Shown here: positions 12,634-21,800 of the stretch, one piece after another
How the letters are laid out: each line of letters opens with the position of its first letter
Position numbering within the stretch: position 1 is the stretch's first letter
Assembly: GCA_039809495.1 (NCBI GenBank)
Contig: JBDHVC010000002.1
Span: forward strand, 1 to 64,000
Direction of reading: 5' to 3'
Source: JAFLCL01 sp039809495
Lineage (GTDB): Bacteria; Myxococcota_A; Polyangia; Polyangiales; Sandaracinaceae
Length of the DNA stretch: 64,000 bases
Translations under genes and position numbers: made by a program
Notes under the pieces: model-generated
The model's database searches: none
The model's input: the letters and a program-made list of their open reading frames with translations, nothing else
Told to the model about the DNA's origin: nothing

Positions 12634-12780
12634 CGGAGGCCTCGATGACGGGCGGAGCGCGGCCCGTCGAGCGCCCGTTATCACGCTCGCTCGAGCCGTG
12701 TCGCGTTTTCGACGGCGCGCTGGGATTTCGCCCGCGGCGCGCCCCGCGGCTAGCATCGGGGCGATGGAAGGTGAGGTGTC

Positions 12781-13572
12781 GTGACGGCCGAGGGCGCGAG
12801 AGGCGTCGAGGAGGTGTTCGAGCGCACGCTCGACGCGACGCTCCCGCTCGCGCTCGACGAGCGGCGCCGCGCCGAGCTCCTCGTGGAGGCGAAGGTCGTC
12901 CTCGGCGCCTTCGGCTCGCTCGACGACTCGGCCGGCATCCGAGAGGCGCTGGCGATGGCGACGCTGCTCGGGCGCAGGGCCGCCGAGCTCGAGCTCGTCT
13001 CGCTGGAGCTCTCCGCGCTCGTCGACGCGCTGAGCGTCGCGGTCCGCGCCTCGCTCTCGGAGGCGGACGCGCGCGGGCTGCGGGGGCTGATGACCGAAGG
13101 CTACGTCGAGGCCCGGCTCGAGCGCGAGCGGCTGCGAGCCGAGCGCGCCCTCGTGCGAGCGACGCGGCCCTTCCTCATCGGGCATCGCGCGATCGCGCTC
13201 GTCCTCCAGGGGGCGGTGGACGCGGAGTGGCTCGGCCGTGTGGTCGAGACGGTGGGCCCCGCGCTCCTCCACGCGGACGCGCGCGCGATGCTGGTCGTCG
13301 TGCACCTCGAGGGGGAGCTCGACGATCGGAGCGCGGCGGAGCTCGCGACGCTCGTCGACGCCGCCGACGTCGTGGGAGCGCGGGTGACGTTCGAGGCGTC
13401 CCTCGAGGCGTCTCGCGCGCTCGAGGCGAGGCTGGCTGGACGCGCGCGGGTCTTCGTGGACGACGTCGCCGGCGCGCTCGAGCGGGTCTGGATCGACGCG
13501 GGGGGAGCGAGCGAGCGGATGCGCGCCCGCGTGGCGGATCTGCTCAAGCGCTTCGGCGTGAGGGAGGCCTAG
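12781..13572 (+). CDS. STAS-like regulatory protein (RsbR-type layout, inferred)
   Basis: A 263-residue soluble protein. The first 130 residues are helical. From about residue 138 the pattern (IALVLQGAVDAEWLGRVVE, then a central beta-strand MLVVVHLEGELDD, AAELATLVDAADVVGARVTFEASL) follows the RsbR-type STAS fold that relays stress signals through anti-sigma switches. The position of the usual phosphorylated Ser/Thr looks altered (LEGELDDRSAAEL), so it could be a non-phosphorylatable version. Start GTG 12781 has a GAGGTG site; an ATG at 12764 is closed off by an early stop. It is divergent from lysC. The fold call is tentative. Confidence 0.55.
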   Translation: MTAEGARGVEEVFERTLDATLPLALDERRRAELLVEAKVVLGAFGSLDDSAGIREALAMATLLGRRAAELELVSLELSALVDALSVAVRASLSEADARGLRGLMTEGYVEARLERERLRAERALVRATRPFLIGHRAIALVLQGAVDAEWLGRVVETVGPALLHADARAMLVVVHLEGELDDRSAAELATLVDAADVVGARVTFEASLEASRALEARLAGRARVFVDDVAGALERVWIDAGGASERMRARVADLLKRFGVREA

Positions 13573-13622
13573 CCGGCCGCCGAACGCGCCGCGCTCCGGC
13601 CTCGTCTCCTTCGCGTCGTGCC

Positions 13623-14654
13623 CTAGCGATGGGGCGGCTGTGTCGGGGGCTCGCGGGCGCCCACGCGCCCGCCCGGCGGCGTCGGGCCGGGGGCGTCGCC
13701 TCCCGAGGGTGGGCCGGGCTCGACGTGGGGGCCGGCGCATCCGAGGGACTCGGCGTGGAGCGCCGCTCGATCGGGGTGGCTCGGGAAGCGCGTGAGCAGC
13801 GCCTCGTAGCGCGCCCTCGACTCGGCGCATCGCCCCGCCGCGGCGAGGCGTCGCGCCGCGTCGAGCCAAGCCGCCGCGTCGTCGCCGCTCGGCTCGTCGA
13901 TCGCCTCGTCCGAGGGCTCGTCTCGCGTCGCCGTCGGAGGAGGCGGGCGCTCGGCCTCTCCCTCGTCGTGGAGGGGCCGCGCCGCGGCCGCCTCCAGCGC
14001 CATCGTGGGCTCGTCCGTGAGCGCGATCGTGTCCTCGGGCGTCGCGCGTGGACGCGCTTGCTCCCGCGCCGGGGCAGGCGCCGTCGGCCGAGCGAGGCTC
14101 GCTCGGCTCTCCTCGATCACGCGCCCGGTCCTCGGATCGTGGGCGAGGCGCAGCGGCTCGGCGGGGGCGAGCACCGACTCGTCCCGCAGCGTCGCGGGGT
14201 CGGGGTCGACCTCCGGGCCGATCGGTCGCGCCTCGTCGTCGCGATGGGGCAGGTGCCAGAGCCCGATGCTCGTGACGAGCAGGAGCACGACCAAGAGCGC
14301 GAGCTGCGACGCCATCGCCGGCGTCCCCAAGCGCTCGAGCCAGCGGCGGCGATCGGGGCGCCGATCGCGCGACGTCGGGTCGATCGCGGACGCCGCGGGC
14401 GCGTCGGGCCGGTGCGCGTCCTGCCCTCGGCTCGTGCGCGCTCGCGCGAGCTCGAGCGCTCGATCGAGCGCGGGCGGCGCGCCGAGCCGGAGGCCGCGGA
14501 GGAGACGGCGCGCCGAGCCGAGCCGCTCGTAGGCCTCGAGGCACGTCGAGCACGCGGAGAGGTGCGCTCGGAGCGCGGCGCCGTCCTCGTCGTCGATCTC
14601 GTCGTACGCGAGCTCGAGGAGCCGAGACTCGCAGGCTTCGCAGGTCACCGTCAC
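13623..14654 (-). CDS. Anti-sigma factor with zinc-finger motif and large periplasmic tail
   Basis: A 343-residue single-pass membrane protein. The N-terminus has the ZAS-type zinc-binding motif H31-x3-C35-x2-C38, plus an extra CxxC at 5-8. A transmembrane helix lies at about 114-135 (ASQLALLVVLLLVTSIGLW). The periplasmic part is Pro/Glu-rich and ends with a TPR-like helical pair (AARRLAAAGRCAESRARYEALLTRFP). It should hold the ECF sigma factor encoded immediately upstream until an envelope signal arrives. Its GTG start overlaps the sigma stop (GTGA), so the pair is translationally coupled. Confidence 0.8.
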   Translation of the reverse strand: MTVTCEACESRLLELAYDEIDDEDGAALRAHLSACSTCLEAYERLGSARRLLRGLRLGAPPALDRALELARARTSRGQDAHRPDAPAASAIDPTSRDRRPDRRRWLERLGTPAMASQLALLVVLLLVTSIGLWHLPHRDDEARPIGPEVDPDPATLRDESVLAPAEPLRLAHDPRTGRVIEESRASLARPTAPAPAREQARPRATPEDTIALTDEPTMALEAAAARPLHDEGEAERPPPPTATRDEPSDEAIDEPSGDDAAAWLDAARRLAAAGRCAESRARYEALLTRFPSHPDRAALHAESLGCAGPHVEPGPPSGGDAPGPTPPGGRVGAREPPTQPPHR

Positions 14655-15277
14655 GTCGCTCGACGCCTCTCGCCGCGTTCTTGACAGCCCACCTCGCCCA
14701 CGTCCATCCCGCTCGGCCTGGAGGCCGTCCCTCCGACGGGGACGAGCGCGCGATGCAGGCGCTCGAGGGCGAAGCGCGCGCGATCGCGCACCGTGGCCTC
14801 GGGCTCCCCCACGATCTCGGCGATCTCCGCGAAAGAGAGCCTCTGGGCTTCGCGCATCACCAGCACCTCTCGCTGCTCGTCGGGCAGCGCGTCGATCGCG
14901 TCGAGCAGCGCCTGCTCCTCGGATCGTGCCGGGGGCGTGAGGCCGCCCTCGACGCCGACGCGCGCGAAGGTGGTCCCCGAGCGCGCCGTGGGGCTCTTGG
15001 CGCGGGCTCCGCTCTCCGCGAGGATCGCGCGAGCCATCTTGTAGAGCCCGATCCCGATCCGATCGCCCTCGATCGCGGCGACGGGCTGCTCCGCGAGCGC
15101 GACGAACACCTGCTCGACGACCGCGTCCGCGCTCCGACGATCGCGCCCCGCGCCTCGCGCCAGGAGAGCGAGCGAGGGGCCATAGCGCCGCGTGAGCTCG
15201 AGGAACGCGTCGAGGTCGCCCCCCTCGTAGCGCCTCACCAGCGTCTCGTCCGAGGGCTCCTCCTCGGGGCTCAGCAC
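14651..15277 (-). CDS. ECF-type RNA polymerase sigma factor
   Basis: A 208-residue extracytoplasmic-function sigma factor. Region 2 is ETLVRRYEGGDLDAFLELTRRYG and onward. Region 4 with its helix-turn-helix is DALPDEQREVLVMREAQRLSFAEIAEIVGEPEATVRDRARFALERLHRAL. Start GTG 15277 has a strong GAGGGG site eight bases upstream. Region 2 is somewhat divergent from textbook ECFs. The gene is coupled to the zinc-finger anti-sigma gene downstream and is divergent from the glt operon, with 379 bp between the two starts. It could regulate that operon, although the glt promoter looks like a housekeeping one. Confidence 0.85.
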   Translation of the reverse strand: MLSPEEEPSDETLVRRYEGGDLDAFLELTRRYGPSLALLARGAGRDRRSADAVVEQVFVALAEQPVAAIEGDRIGIGLYKMARAILAESGARAKSPTARSGTTFARVGVEGGLTPPARSEEQALLDAIDALPDEQREVLVMREAQRLSFAEIAEIVGEPEATVRDRARFALERLHRALVPVGGTASRPSGMDVGEVGCQERGERRRAT

Positions 15278-15502
15278 GACGCGCCCCCTCGCCGCCGAGC
15301 CCTCTCGGGGGCGCTCTGGACCGCCCCCGGCCCCGCCGACGCCCCGCGGCCGGGCGAACGGAGGGCCCGGATCACCTCGGATCGCTTCGGCGCGACGGCG
15401 GTCATGCGGGGAGTGTAGCCAGGTCTCGAGCGCCCGGTGTACGACATCTCGAATTCGGGCCTCGACCGCGTGGGAGGCCCGTCCTCGTCGTGACGTGGGG
15501 CC

Positions 15503-15518
15503 CTCGCGCCTGCGCGAG
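15503..15518. promoter_or_regulatory. Inverted repeat upstream of the glt -35 box
   Basis: Two perfect 7-bp arms, CTCGCGC and GCGCGAG, separated by CT. The site ends eight bases before the -35 box of the glt operon promoter, a typical place for a regulator dimer. It could equally regulate the divergent ECF sigma gene. Confidence 0.4.
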
Positions 15519-15525
15519 CAGCACG

Positions 15526-15554
15526 TTGACCCCTCAAACCCCCGTTGGTATAAG
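15526..15554 (+). promoter_or_regulatory. Near-consensus sigma-70 promoter of the glt operon
   Basis: TTGACC (15526-15531), a 17-bp spacer, then TATAAG (15549-15554), in otherwise GC-rich DNA. Transcription would start near 15560, about 97 bases before the first gene of the operon. The 379-bp gap between the ECF sigma gene and this operon holds no other gene. Confidence 0.7.
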
Positions 15555-15559
15555 GCCAT

Positions 15560-15597
15560 CGCTCGGTGGGTCTGGATCGTCGGGTGACCACCGAGCG
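15560..15597 (+). promoter_or_regulatory. 10-bp inverted repeat at the glt transcription start
   Basis: Perfect arms CGCTCGGTGG (15560-15569) and CCACCGAGCG (15588-15597) are separated by 18 bases. The repeat starts at the predicted +1, so it is either an operator or a stem-loop at the extreme 5' end of the glt mRNA. Confidence 0.5.
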
Positions 15598-15656
15598 TCG
15601 ACGACTTCGTTCTTCGCCGCGCGGGTACGGCCGGCCGCGGCCCATAAGGAGTTCGC

Positions 15657-16433
15657 ATGCGCAGGGTGATCGCGCTCTGGCTCTCGGTATCACTCGCGGC
15701 TGTCGCCGGCATCGCGGTCGCCCAGGAGGCGGCGGAGCAGCCCGCCAGCGTCACCTCGTCGAGCGCGCCGTCGAGCGACCCTGGGCCTGCCCCGGCGGTC
15801 CAGGCCGCGTCGGACGACGCGGAGGTCGTCAGGCCGAACACCTCGCCCGCGGTCGCCCAGGCGGATCAGGCGATGGACGCCGGCACCTACGCGACGCGCC
15901 TGCGCGACCTGGAGCAGCGAATCGACTCGCTCAAGGAGCAGATCTTCCGCTCGAAGGCGCGCCTCTCCCTGCTCGCGGAGACGGTCCTCCAGGGGGTCGT
16001 CGCCGGCGCTCAAGCCGTGATCGTCCACGAGAACCGCATGACGTCGTCCTACCGGCTCGTGAAGGCCTACTACGCGCTCGACGGCGCGCAGATCTTCAAC
16101 CGCGCGGACGAAGAGGGCCCCCTGGGCGATCAGACCGAGTTCGAGGTCTACAACGGCTCCATCGTGCCCGGCGACCACAACCTCACGGTCAACCTGGAGT
16201 ACCGCGGAAACGGCTACGGGATCTTCTCCTACCTGCGGGGCTATCGGTTCCGCGTCCGCTCGAGCTACACGTTCAACGCGCCCGAGGGCAAGGCGATCAC
16301 CGTCCGGGTCGTGGCCTACGAGAAGGGGGGGCCGACCGCCCCGCTCGAGGAGCGCCCGGCCGTTCGATACCTCGAGCGGACCGAGTCGCGAACCGGTCAA
16401 GCGAGCGCCAGCACCTCGGAGAGCGGTGAGTGA
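15657..16433 (+). CDS. Exported coiled-coil/beta protein at the head of the glt operon
   Basis: A 258-residue protein with a clear signal peptide (MRRVIALWLSVSLAAVAGIAVAQ), a Ser/Pro/Ala-rich linker, a short coiled coil (TRLRDLEQRIDSLKEQIFRSKARL, about 80-103) and a beta-rich domain (about 110-235) with conserved-looking blocks VIVHENRM, YALDGAQIF, YRGNGYGIFSYLRGYRF and VVAYEKGG. Relatives in myxobacteria are, as I recall, often misnamed dihydrolipoamide acetyltransferase; nothing here supports that enzyme. Start ATG 15657 has a strong AAGGAG site. Its stop overlaps the next start, so it is the first gene of the glt operon and probably a periplasmic component of the same complex. Confidence 0.75.
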   Translation: MRRVIALWLSVSLAAVAGIAVAQEAAEQPASVTSSSAPSSDPGPAPAVQAASDDAEVVRPNTSPAVAQADQAMDAGTYATRLRDLEQRIDSLKEQIFRSKARLSLLAETVLQGVVAGAQAVIVHENRMTSSYRLVKAYYALDGAQIFNRADEEGPLGDQTEFEVYNGSIVPGDHNLTVNLEYRGNGYGIFSYLRGYRFRVRSSYTFNAPEGKAITVRVVAYEKGGPTAPLEERPAVRYLERTESRTGQASASTSESGE

Positions 16434-18862
16434 TGAAGGACATCGCACGCGAGGCGAGCATGGTGGCTCCCTCGCCTCCCGTTCGGGCTCCGAGCCTGCG
16501 CGCCACGCTCCTCGTGGCGCTCACGATCGCGGCGCCGCTCGTGGTGAGCGAGCCCTCCTCGGCGTCGGCGCAGAACTTCGATGCGCTGACGCGTGAGGTC
16601 ACCTCCATCGAGGGCCAGGTCGACGCGCTCGCGCGCGAGCCGATCGACGCGCAGGGGCGGCGGAGCGCGACCTACATCGAGCAGCGCTTGACCGACGGCG
16701 AGCTCTTCTATCGCCTGCGCGACTACGTCCGCGCCGCGATCATCTTCACCGACATCGTCGACAACTATCCCGATCACGTCGCGTCGACGGACGCCCTCTA
16801 TCTGCTCGGCGACTCCCTCTTTCGCGCGGGCGATTACTACGGGGCTCGGACGCGGTTTCGCGAGATCATCGCCCGCTCCTCGGACGCGCGATATCGGCCC
16901 TTCGTCCAGCGCGCGCTCGGCCGCCTGATCGAGGTCGCGATCCACTCGAACGACTTCGAGGGCATCGACGACGTCTTTCAGCAGCTCTCGCGACTCCCGC
17001 CGACCGAGGTCGAGGCCGCGACCGCCTATTTTCGGGCGAAGTATCTCTACAGCCGCGCGGTCCCGACCGAGGACATCCTGCGGGACGCGTCGGCGCGCTC
17101 GCGGATCGACACCGATCTGCTGGACCAGGCGCGCGCTTCGTTCGAGCTCGTCACGCCGACGAGCCCCTACTACCCACAGGCCCTCTACTTCATCGGGGTC
17201 ATCCACACCGTTCGCGAGCAATACCCCCAGGCGATCGACGCCTTCACGCGCGTGCTCCGCGCCGAGGCGACCACGCCCGAGGCCCTCGAGGTGGCGGAGC
17301 TCGCGCACCTCGCCCTCGGCCGCCTCTACTACGAGACGGATCAGCTCGCGCAAGCGATCGAGGCCTATCAGGCGATCCCACGGACGTCTTCGCGCTTCGA
17401 CGACGCGCTCTACGAGCTCGCGTGGGTCCACGTTCGCCGCGACGACACCGTCCGCGCTGAGCGAGCGCTCGAGGTGCTCGCCATCGCCGCGCCCGACTCT
17501 CCCCACATCCCCGACGCCCAGATCCTGCGGGGCAACCTGCTCCTCCGAAACGGCCGGCTCACCGACGCCGACGCGGTCTTCGCGACGGTCCGAGGCGACT
17601 ACAACCCCGTGCGCCGCGATCTCGACGAGCTGCTCGCCGCCCACGACGCCGATCCGCTCGGCTACTTCCGCGGGCTCGTCCGCGACAACCTCGAGGTCTT
17701 CGACGCCAACGCGTTCCTCCCGCACTCCGCGCAGCGCTTCGCGCGGAGCGAGGGGGACATGGATCGGGCGCTCGGGGCGCTCTCGAACCTCGCGCAGGCG
17801 CGTCAGCTCGTCGAGGAGACGAGCCAGCTCATCGCGCGGCTGAACGGGGTGCTCGCCGCCCCGAACCCCATCACGGTGTTCAGCGACCTGCGCCGGCTGT
17901 ACGAGCGCTCGACCCAGCTCCGCAACCGCATGACGCGCATCCGACGGAGCCTCGTCTCGAGCGAGGGCGGGACCGGCGAGCTCGCCGAGATCCGGCGCCA
18001 GCGCCGCGAGCTCGAGCGCGACCTCGACGCGATGCCGACGGACGACGACGCCTTCGCCGCGCGCGACGCCGAGGTGCTCGGGCGCGTGCGACAGCTCGAG
18101 CGCGAGCTCGCGCGGCTCGAGGTGGAGCTGCTCGGGATCGAGGCGCGCGCGACCGCGATCGAGCACTACCTCGACTCGCCCAATCGAACGCCCATGCCCG
18201 ACGCCGACGCCGCGATCCGCGCCGAGGCCGCCACCCATCGCCAGTCGGTGCGGCAGTACCGCCAGCAGATCTCCGAGCTGCGCGTCGCGCTCGAGTCGGC
18301 GCGGCTCCAGGTGGGGGTCGGTGACGACCGCTACGCTCATCAGGCCGAGATCCGGCGTCGCTACGACGGCCTCGTCGAGCGGGAGCTGGCGCTCGGCGGC
18401 GGCAACACGCGAGCGGACGAGCTGATGCGCCGCTTGGCGACGGCGGAGCGTCAGCTCGACCAGCGCGATGGCGAGATCGAGCGCGCCGCGAACGAGCGCG
18501 CCGCGGACATTCGTCGCCAGGTCGATGAAGAGACGCAGCACGTCATCGCCTACCGGCAGGCGCTCGCCGAGCTCGACGTCGAGGCCGAGGAGGTCGTGGG
18601 GGCCGTGGCGTACCAGAGCTTCCGCCTCGTCCAGCGACGCTTTCAGGACCTCGTCCTGCGCGCGGACGTCGGCCACATCGAGGTGACGTGGGCGGTCCGC
18701 GAGGAGCACCGCATGCGCGTCGACATGCTCTCCCGAGAGCGCCAGCGTGAGCTCCAGGCGCTCGACGACGAATTCCGCGAGATCACGGATGAGACGGCCT
18801 CGGGCTCGGCGTCCAGCTCGGCCTCCAGCTCGGCCTCCAGCTCCGAAGGGAGCGCGCCATGA
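16433..18862 (+). CDS. gltC: GltC-like periplasmic TPR/coiled-coil protein
   Basis: About 809 residues with an N-terminal signal region (ATLLVALTIAAPLVV, cleavage near SASAQ). Residues about 60-420 hold tetratricopeptide repeats (for example DALYLLGDSLFRAGDYYGARTRF, EQYPQAIDAFTRVLRAEATTPEA, LALGRLYYETDQLAQAIEAY). The rest is long coiled coil (ELAEIRRQRRELERDLDAM and onward) and ends in a Ser/Ala low-complexity tail made by a short DNA repeat. It matches the size and layout of GltC/NfsC, a soluble periplasmic TPR subunit of the Myxococcus gliding and sporulation machines. The name is inferred from layout and gene order. Start 16433 overlaps the preceding stop (TGATG); GTG 16430 is possible. 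Confidence 0.65.
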   Translation: MKDIAREASMVAPSPPVRAPSLRATLLVALTIAAPLVVSEPSSASAQNFDALTREVTSIEGQVDALAREPIDAQGRRSATYIEQRLTDGELFYRLRDYVRAAIIFTDIVDNYPDHVASTDALYLLGDSLFRAGDYYGARTRFREIIARSSDARYRPFVQRALGRLIEVAIHSNDFEGIDDVFQQLSRLPPTEVEAATAYFRAKYLYSRAVPTEDILRDASARSRIDTDLLDQARASFELVTPTSPYYPQALYFIGVIHTVREQYPQAIDAFTRVLRAEATTPEALEVAELAHLALGRLYYETDQLAQAIEAYQAIPRTSSRFDDALYELAWVHVRRDDTVRAERALEVLAIAAPDSPHIPDAQILRGNLLLRNGRLTDADAVFATVRGDYNPVRRDLDELLAAHDADPLGYFRGLVRDNLEVFDANAFLPHSAQRFARSEGDMDRALGALSNLAQARQLVEETSQLIARLNGVLAAPNPITVFSDLRRLYERSTQLRNRMTRIRRSLVSSEGGTGELAEIRRQRRELERDLDAMPTDDDAFAARDAEVLGRVRQLERELARLEVELLGIEARATAIEHYLDSPNRTPMPDADAAIRAEAATHRQSVRQYRQQISELRVALESARLQVGVGDDRYAHQAEIRRRYDGLVERELALGGGNTRADELMRRLATAERQLDQRDGEIERAANERAADIRRQVDEETQHVIAYRQALAELDVEAEEVVGAVAYQSFRLVQRRFQDLVLRADVGHIEVTWAVREEHRMRVDMLSRERQRELQALDDEFREITDETASGSASSSASSSASSSEGSAP

Positions 18863-21800
18863 AGCGCCGCACGACGTCGCGAGCCCTCTCGAGCCTCCTC
18901 GTCCTCTCGGCCACCCTCGCGATCGGGCTCGGGTTCGGCGCGTTCGCCCGCGCCCAATCGACCGAGACGCCCCCCGAGGCCGAGCCGCCGATGGGTGGCG
19001 CTCCGGCGAGCACGGAGCCCCGAGGCGGCGCCGCCGCGGCGCCGGCCGACGGCTCCGTCACGACCACGAGCGCGAGCGGTGACGCGACCCCTTGGTCGGG
19101 CGCCGTCGACGCCCGCCCGCCGTCCTTCCTCGACACCACCGATCGCCGTATCCGTGACGATCGCCCGCCGCCGACGGCCGCCCAGGTCGCGGCGCTCCAC
19201 GAGATGGAGGCCGAGGTCGACCGCTTCACGAAGGCGGGCCAGTCGTACCGGGGCGCGGTCGTCTCGATCCTCCGGCGGGAGTACGCGCAACGTCGGCGCG
19301 ATCGCGAGCAGGGCTACTCGCGGCAGATCCGCGAAGAGGAGCGCCTCCAGAACGAGGCGCGCGACGCCGCGATCGCCGCGTTCGAGCGGTTCATCCGCCG
19401 CTACCCGGCCGACGAGACGTACACGCCAGACGCCATGTTCCGGCTCGGCGAACTCTACTACGACCGCTCCGCCATCGCATTCGCGGACGCCAACGCCAGC
19501 GATCCGAGCGCCACGACCGGGCACCCCGACTTCACGCCGACGATCACGCTCTATCGCGACCTCGTCGCCCGCTTCCCGCATTACCGCCAGATCGACGGGG
19601 TCTATTACCTGATCGGCTACTGCCTCAACGAGATGGGGAACCTGGAGGAGGCGCGCCTCGCCTGGCTGAACCTCGTCTGCGCGAATCACTTCACGTACAC
19701 GGGGGCGCCGCCCCCGCCGCCCGCCGAAGGGTCCGCGTCGGGCGACGAGGCCACGCCGGACGACGCGGCGAGCGCGCCCGCGCATCCCGCGGCCTCGATC
19801 CTCGCGCCGCCGACCCCCGCGGCGCCGCCGGCGCCGTACGTCGATCCCTACGCCGACTGTCAGCCCGTCACGAGCGGGGCCCAATTCACGGGTGAGACGT
19901 GGCTCCGGATCGGTGAGTACCACTTCGACTTCGACTCACAGCCGCACTTCCTCGATCGGGCGATCAGCGCGTACTCGCACGTGCTCGCCAACCCCGAGGA
20001 CCGCAACTACAACCTCGCGCTCTACAAGGTCGCCTGGGCGTATTACCGCGCGAGCCGGTATCCCGAGGCGATCGCCGCGTTCGCGAGGCTGGTCGACTGG
20101 TCCGACAGCGAGGAGCAGCGGACGGGACGCGCCGGCTCCGAGCTGCGCGCGGAGGCGATCCAGTACATGGGGATCACGTTCGCGTACGACGACTGGAACG
20201 AGAACAACACCCCCGACGTGAACGAGGGGATGCCGTCGGCGATCCAGCGTCTCCAGGATCCGAGCCTCCTCCCGCAGGATCGGCCCTGGACCGCGGAGGT
20301 CTACTTCCAGACCGGGCAGGTCTTCTTCGACGAGGCGCAGTACGAGCAGGCGATCGCGGTCTGGGAGCTGGCGATGCAGCGCTTCCCGATGCACCACCGG
20401 AACCCCGAGATCGCCATGCAGGTCGCGCGCGCGTACCGGCGGCTCGAGCGGCGCGACGAGGAGCTGCGGGTCAGCGAGCTCTATACGCAGTTCCTCCCCG
20501 GCAGCGAGTGGTACGACAGCAACGCGGATCACCCTCGCGAGCAGCGCGAGGCCGAGGAGATGGCCGAGCAGATCCTGATCCAGCAGGCGATCTACCACCA
20601 TCAGCAGGCGACCGAGCTCCGTCGGCGCGCGGTCCAGAACCGCGACGAGGCGATGCTCCAGCAGGCGATCGACGAGTACAACCTCGCCGCGGGGATGTAT
20701 CGCCGCTACATCGAGCTCTACCCGAACCGGCCCGACGCCTACGAGCTCCAGTACTACCTCGCCGAGTGCTACTTCTGGTCGGAGCAGTACGAGCTCGCGG
20801 CGCAGGCCTACGCCGCGGTCCGCGACTCGAACCTCGACGATCAGTTCCTCAGCGTCGCGGCGCGCCGTGTGGTCGAGTCGCTCCGCAGGCTGGTCGACGC
20901 GGCCGTGGCTCGTCACGAGATCACGATTCAGACCGAGCCGCCCGCGCCCACGCGCACCCCGCCGCGCGTGACGCCGATCACGATGCCCGACATCGTGCAG
21001 CGCATGGCGCAAGCGCGCGAGATCTACCTCGCTCGCGTCGACGAGCGCGCCGACAGCGAGCACGTCCGCGGCAGCTACGACTACAACAACGCGCTCTTGC
21101 TCTACGTCTACGGGTACTGGCCTCAGGCTCGAGAGCGCTTTCAGCGCATCTACCTCGAGCGCTGCTCGGGGCCGAACGGGTCCGAGGAGGGGCAGGTCGC
21201 CTACGTGAACCTCCGCAACATGGCGGTGGCGCTCGGAGACGCCGACGAGGTCGGTCGGCTGGCCCGCGACCTGACGGAGCGCAACTGCACCTTCGCGCCG
21301 GACGGCTCGGCGCCGGTCCAGCGCGATCGCGCGTACTGCCGCGCTCACCCGGACGACGTCGTCTGCCAGGCGGGCCAAGACATCACCAACGAGGGCTTCC
21401 GCAACGCGCTCGCGCTCTATCAGCAGGCGATGGAGGGGACGCCCGAGGGGCAGCTCTGCCCGACGACGGTCGACGATCGCCGCCGCCAGCTCTTCGAGCA
21501 GGCCGCGACCCGGATGGTGAGCGCGGTGAACGAGACGCCGGAGCACCCGGAGGCGCCGAACGCCCTCATCTACGCGGCCGTGGCGCTCGAGTGCACGAAC
21601 CGGAACGAGTCCGCGATGCGCATCTACACGCGCATCATCGACGAGGTCGGCGCGCGCCGCACGACCGATCCCGCGGAGCAGGAGCGGCTCACGCAGATCC
21701 TCGCGCAGGCCTACTTCCGCCTCGCCTACAGCGCGAACCGCAACTTCGACTACGACAGCGCCGTCCGGAACTACCGGATCCTCGCGGACGATCGGCGCTT

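Noticed and set aside
12634..14553. Long N-terminal extension of aspartokinase
   Set aside because: The KYGGSS signature must lie near the N-terminus; the extension is antisense to the STAS-like gene and overlaps the anti-sigma gene in another frame.
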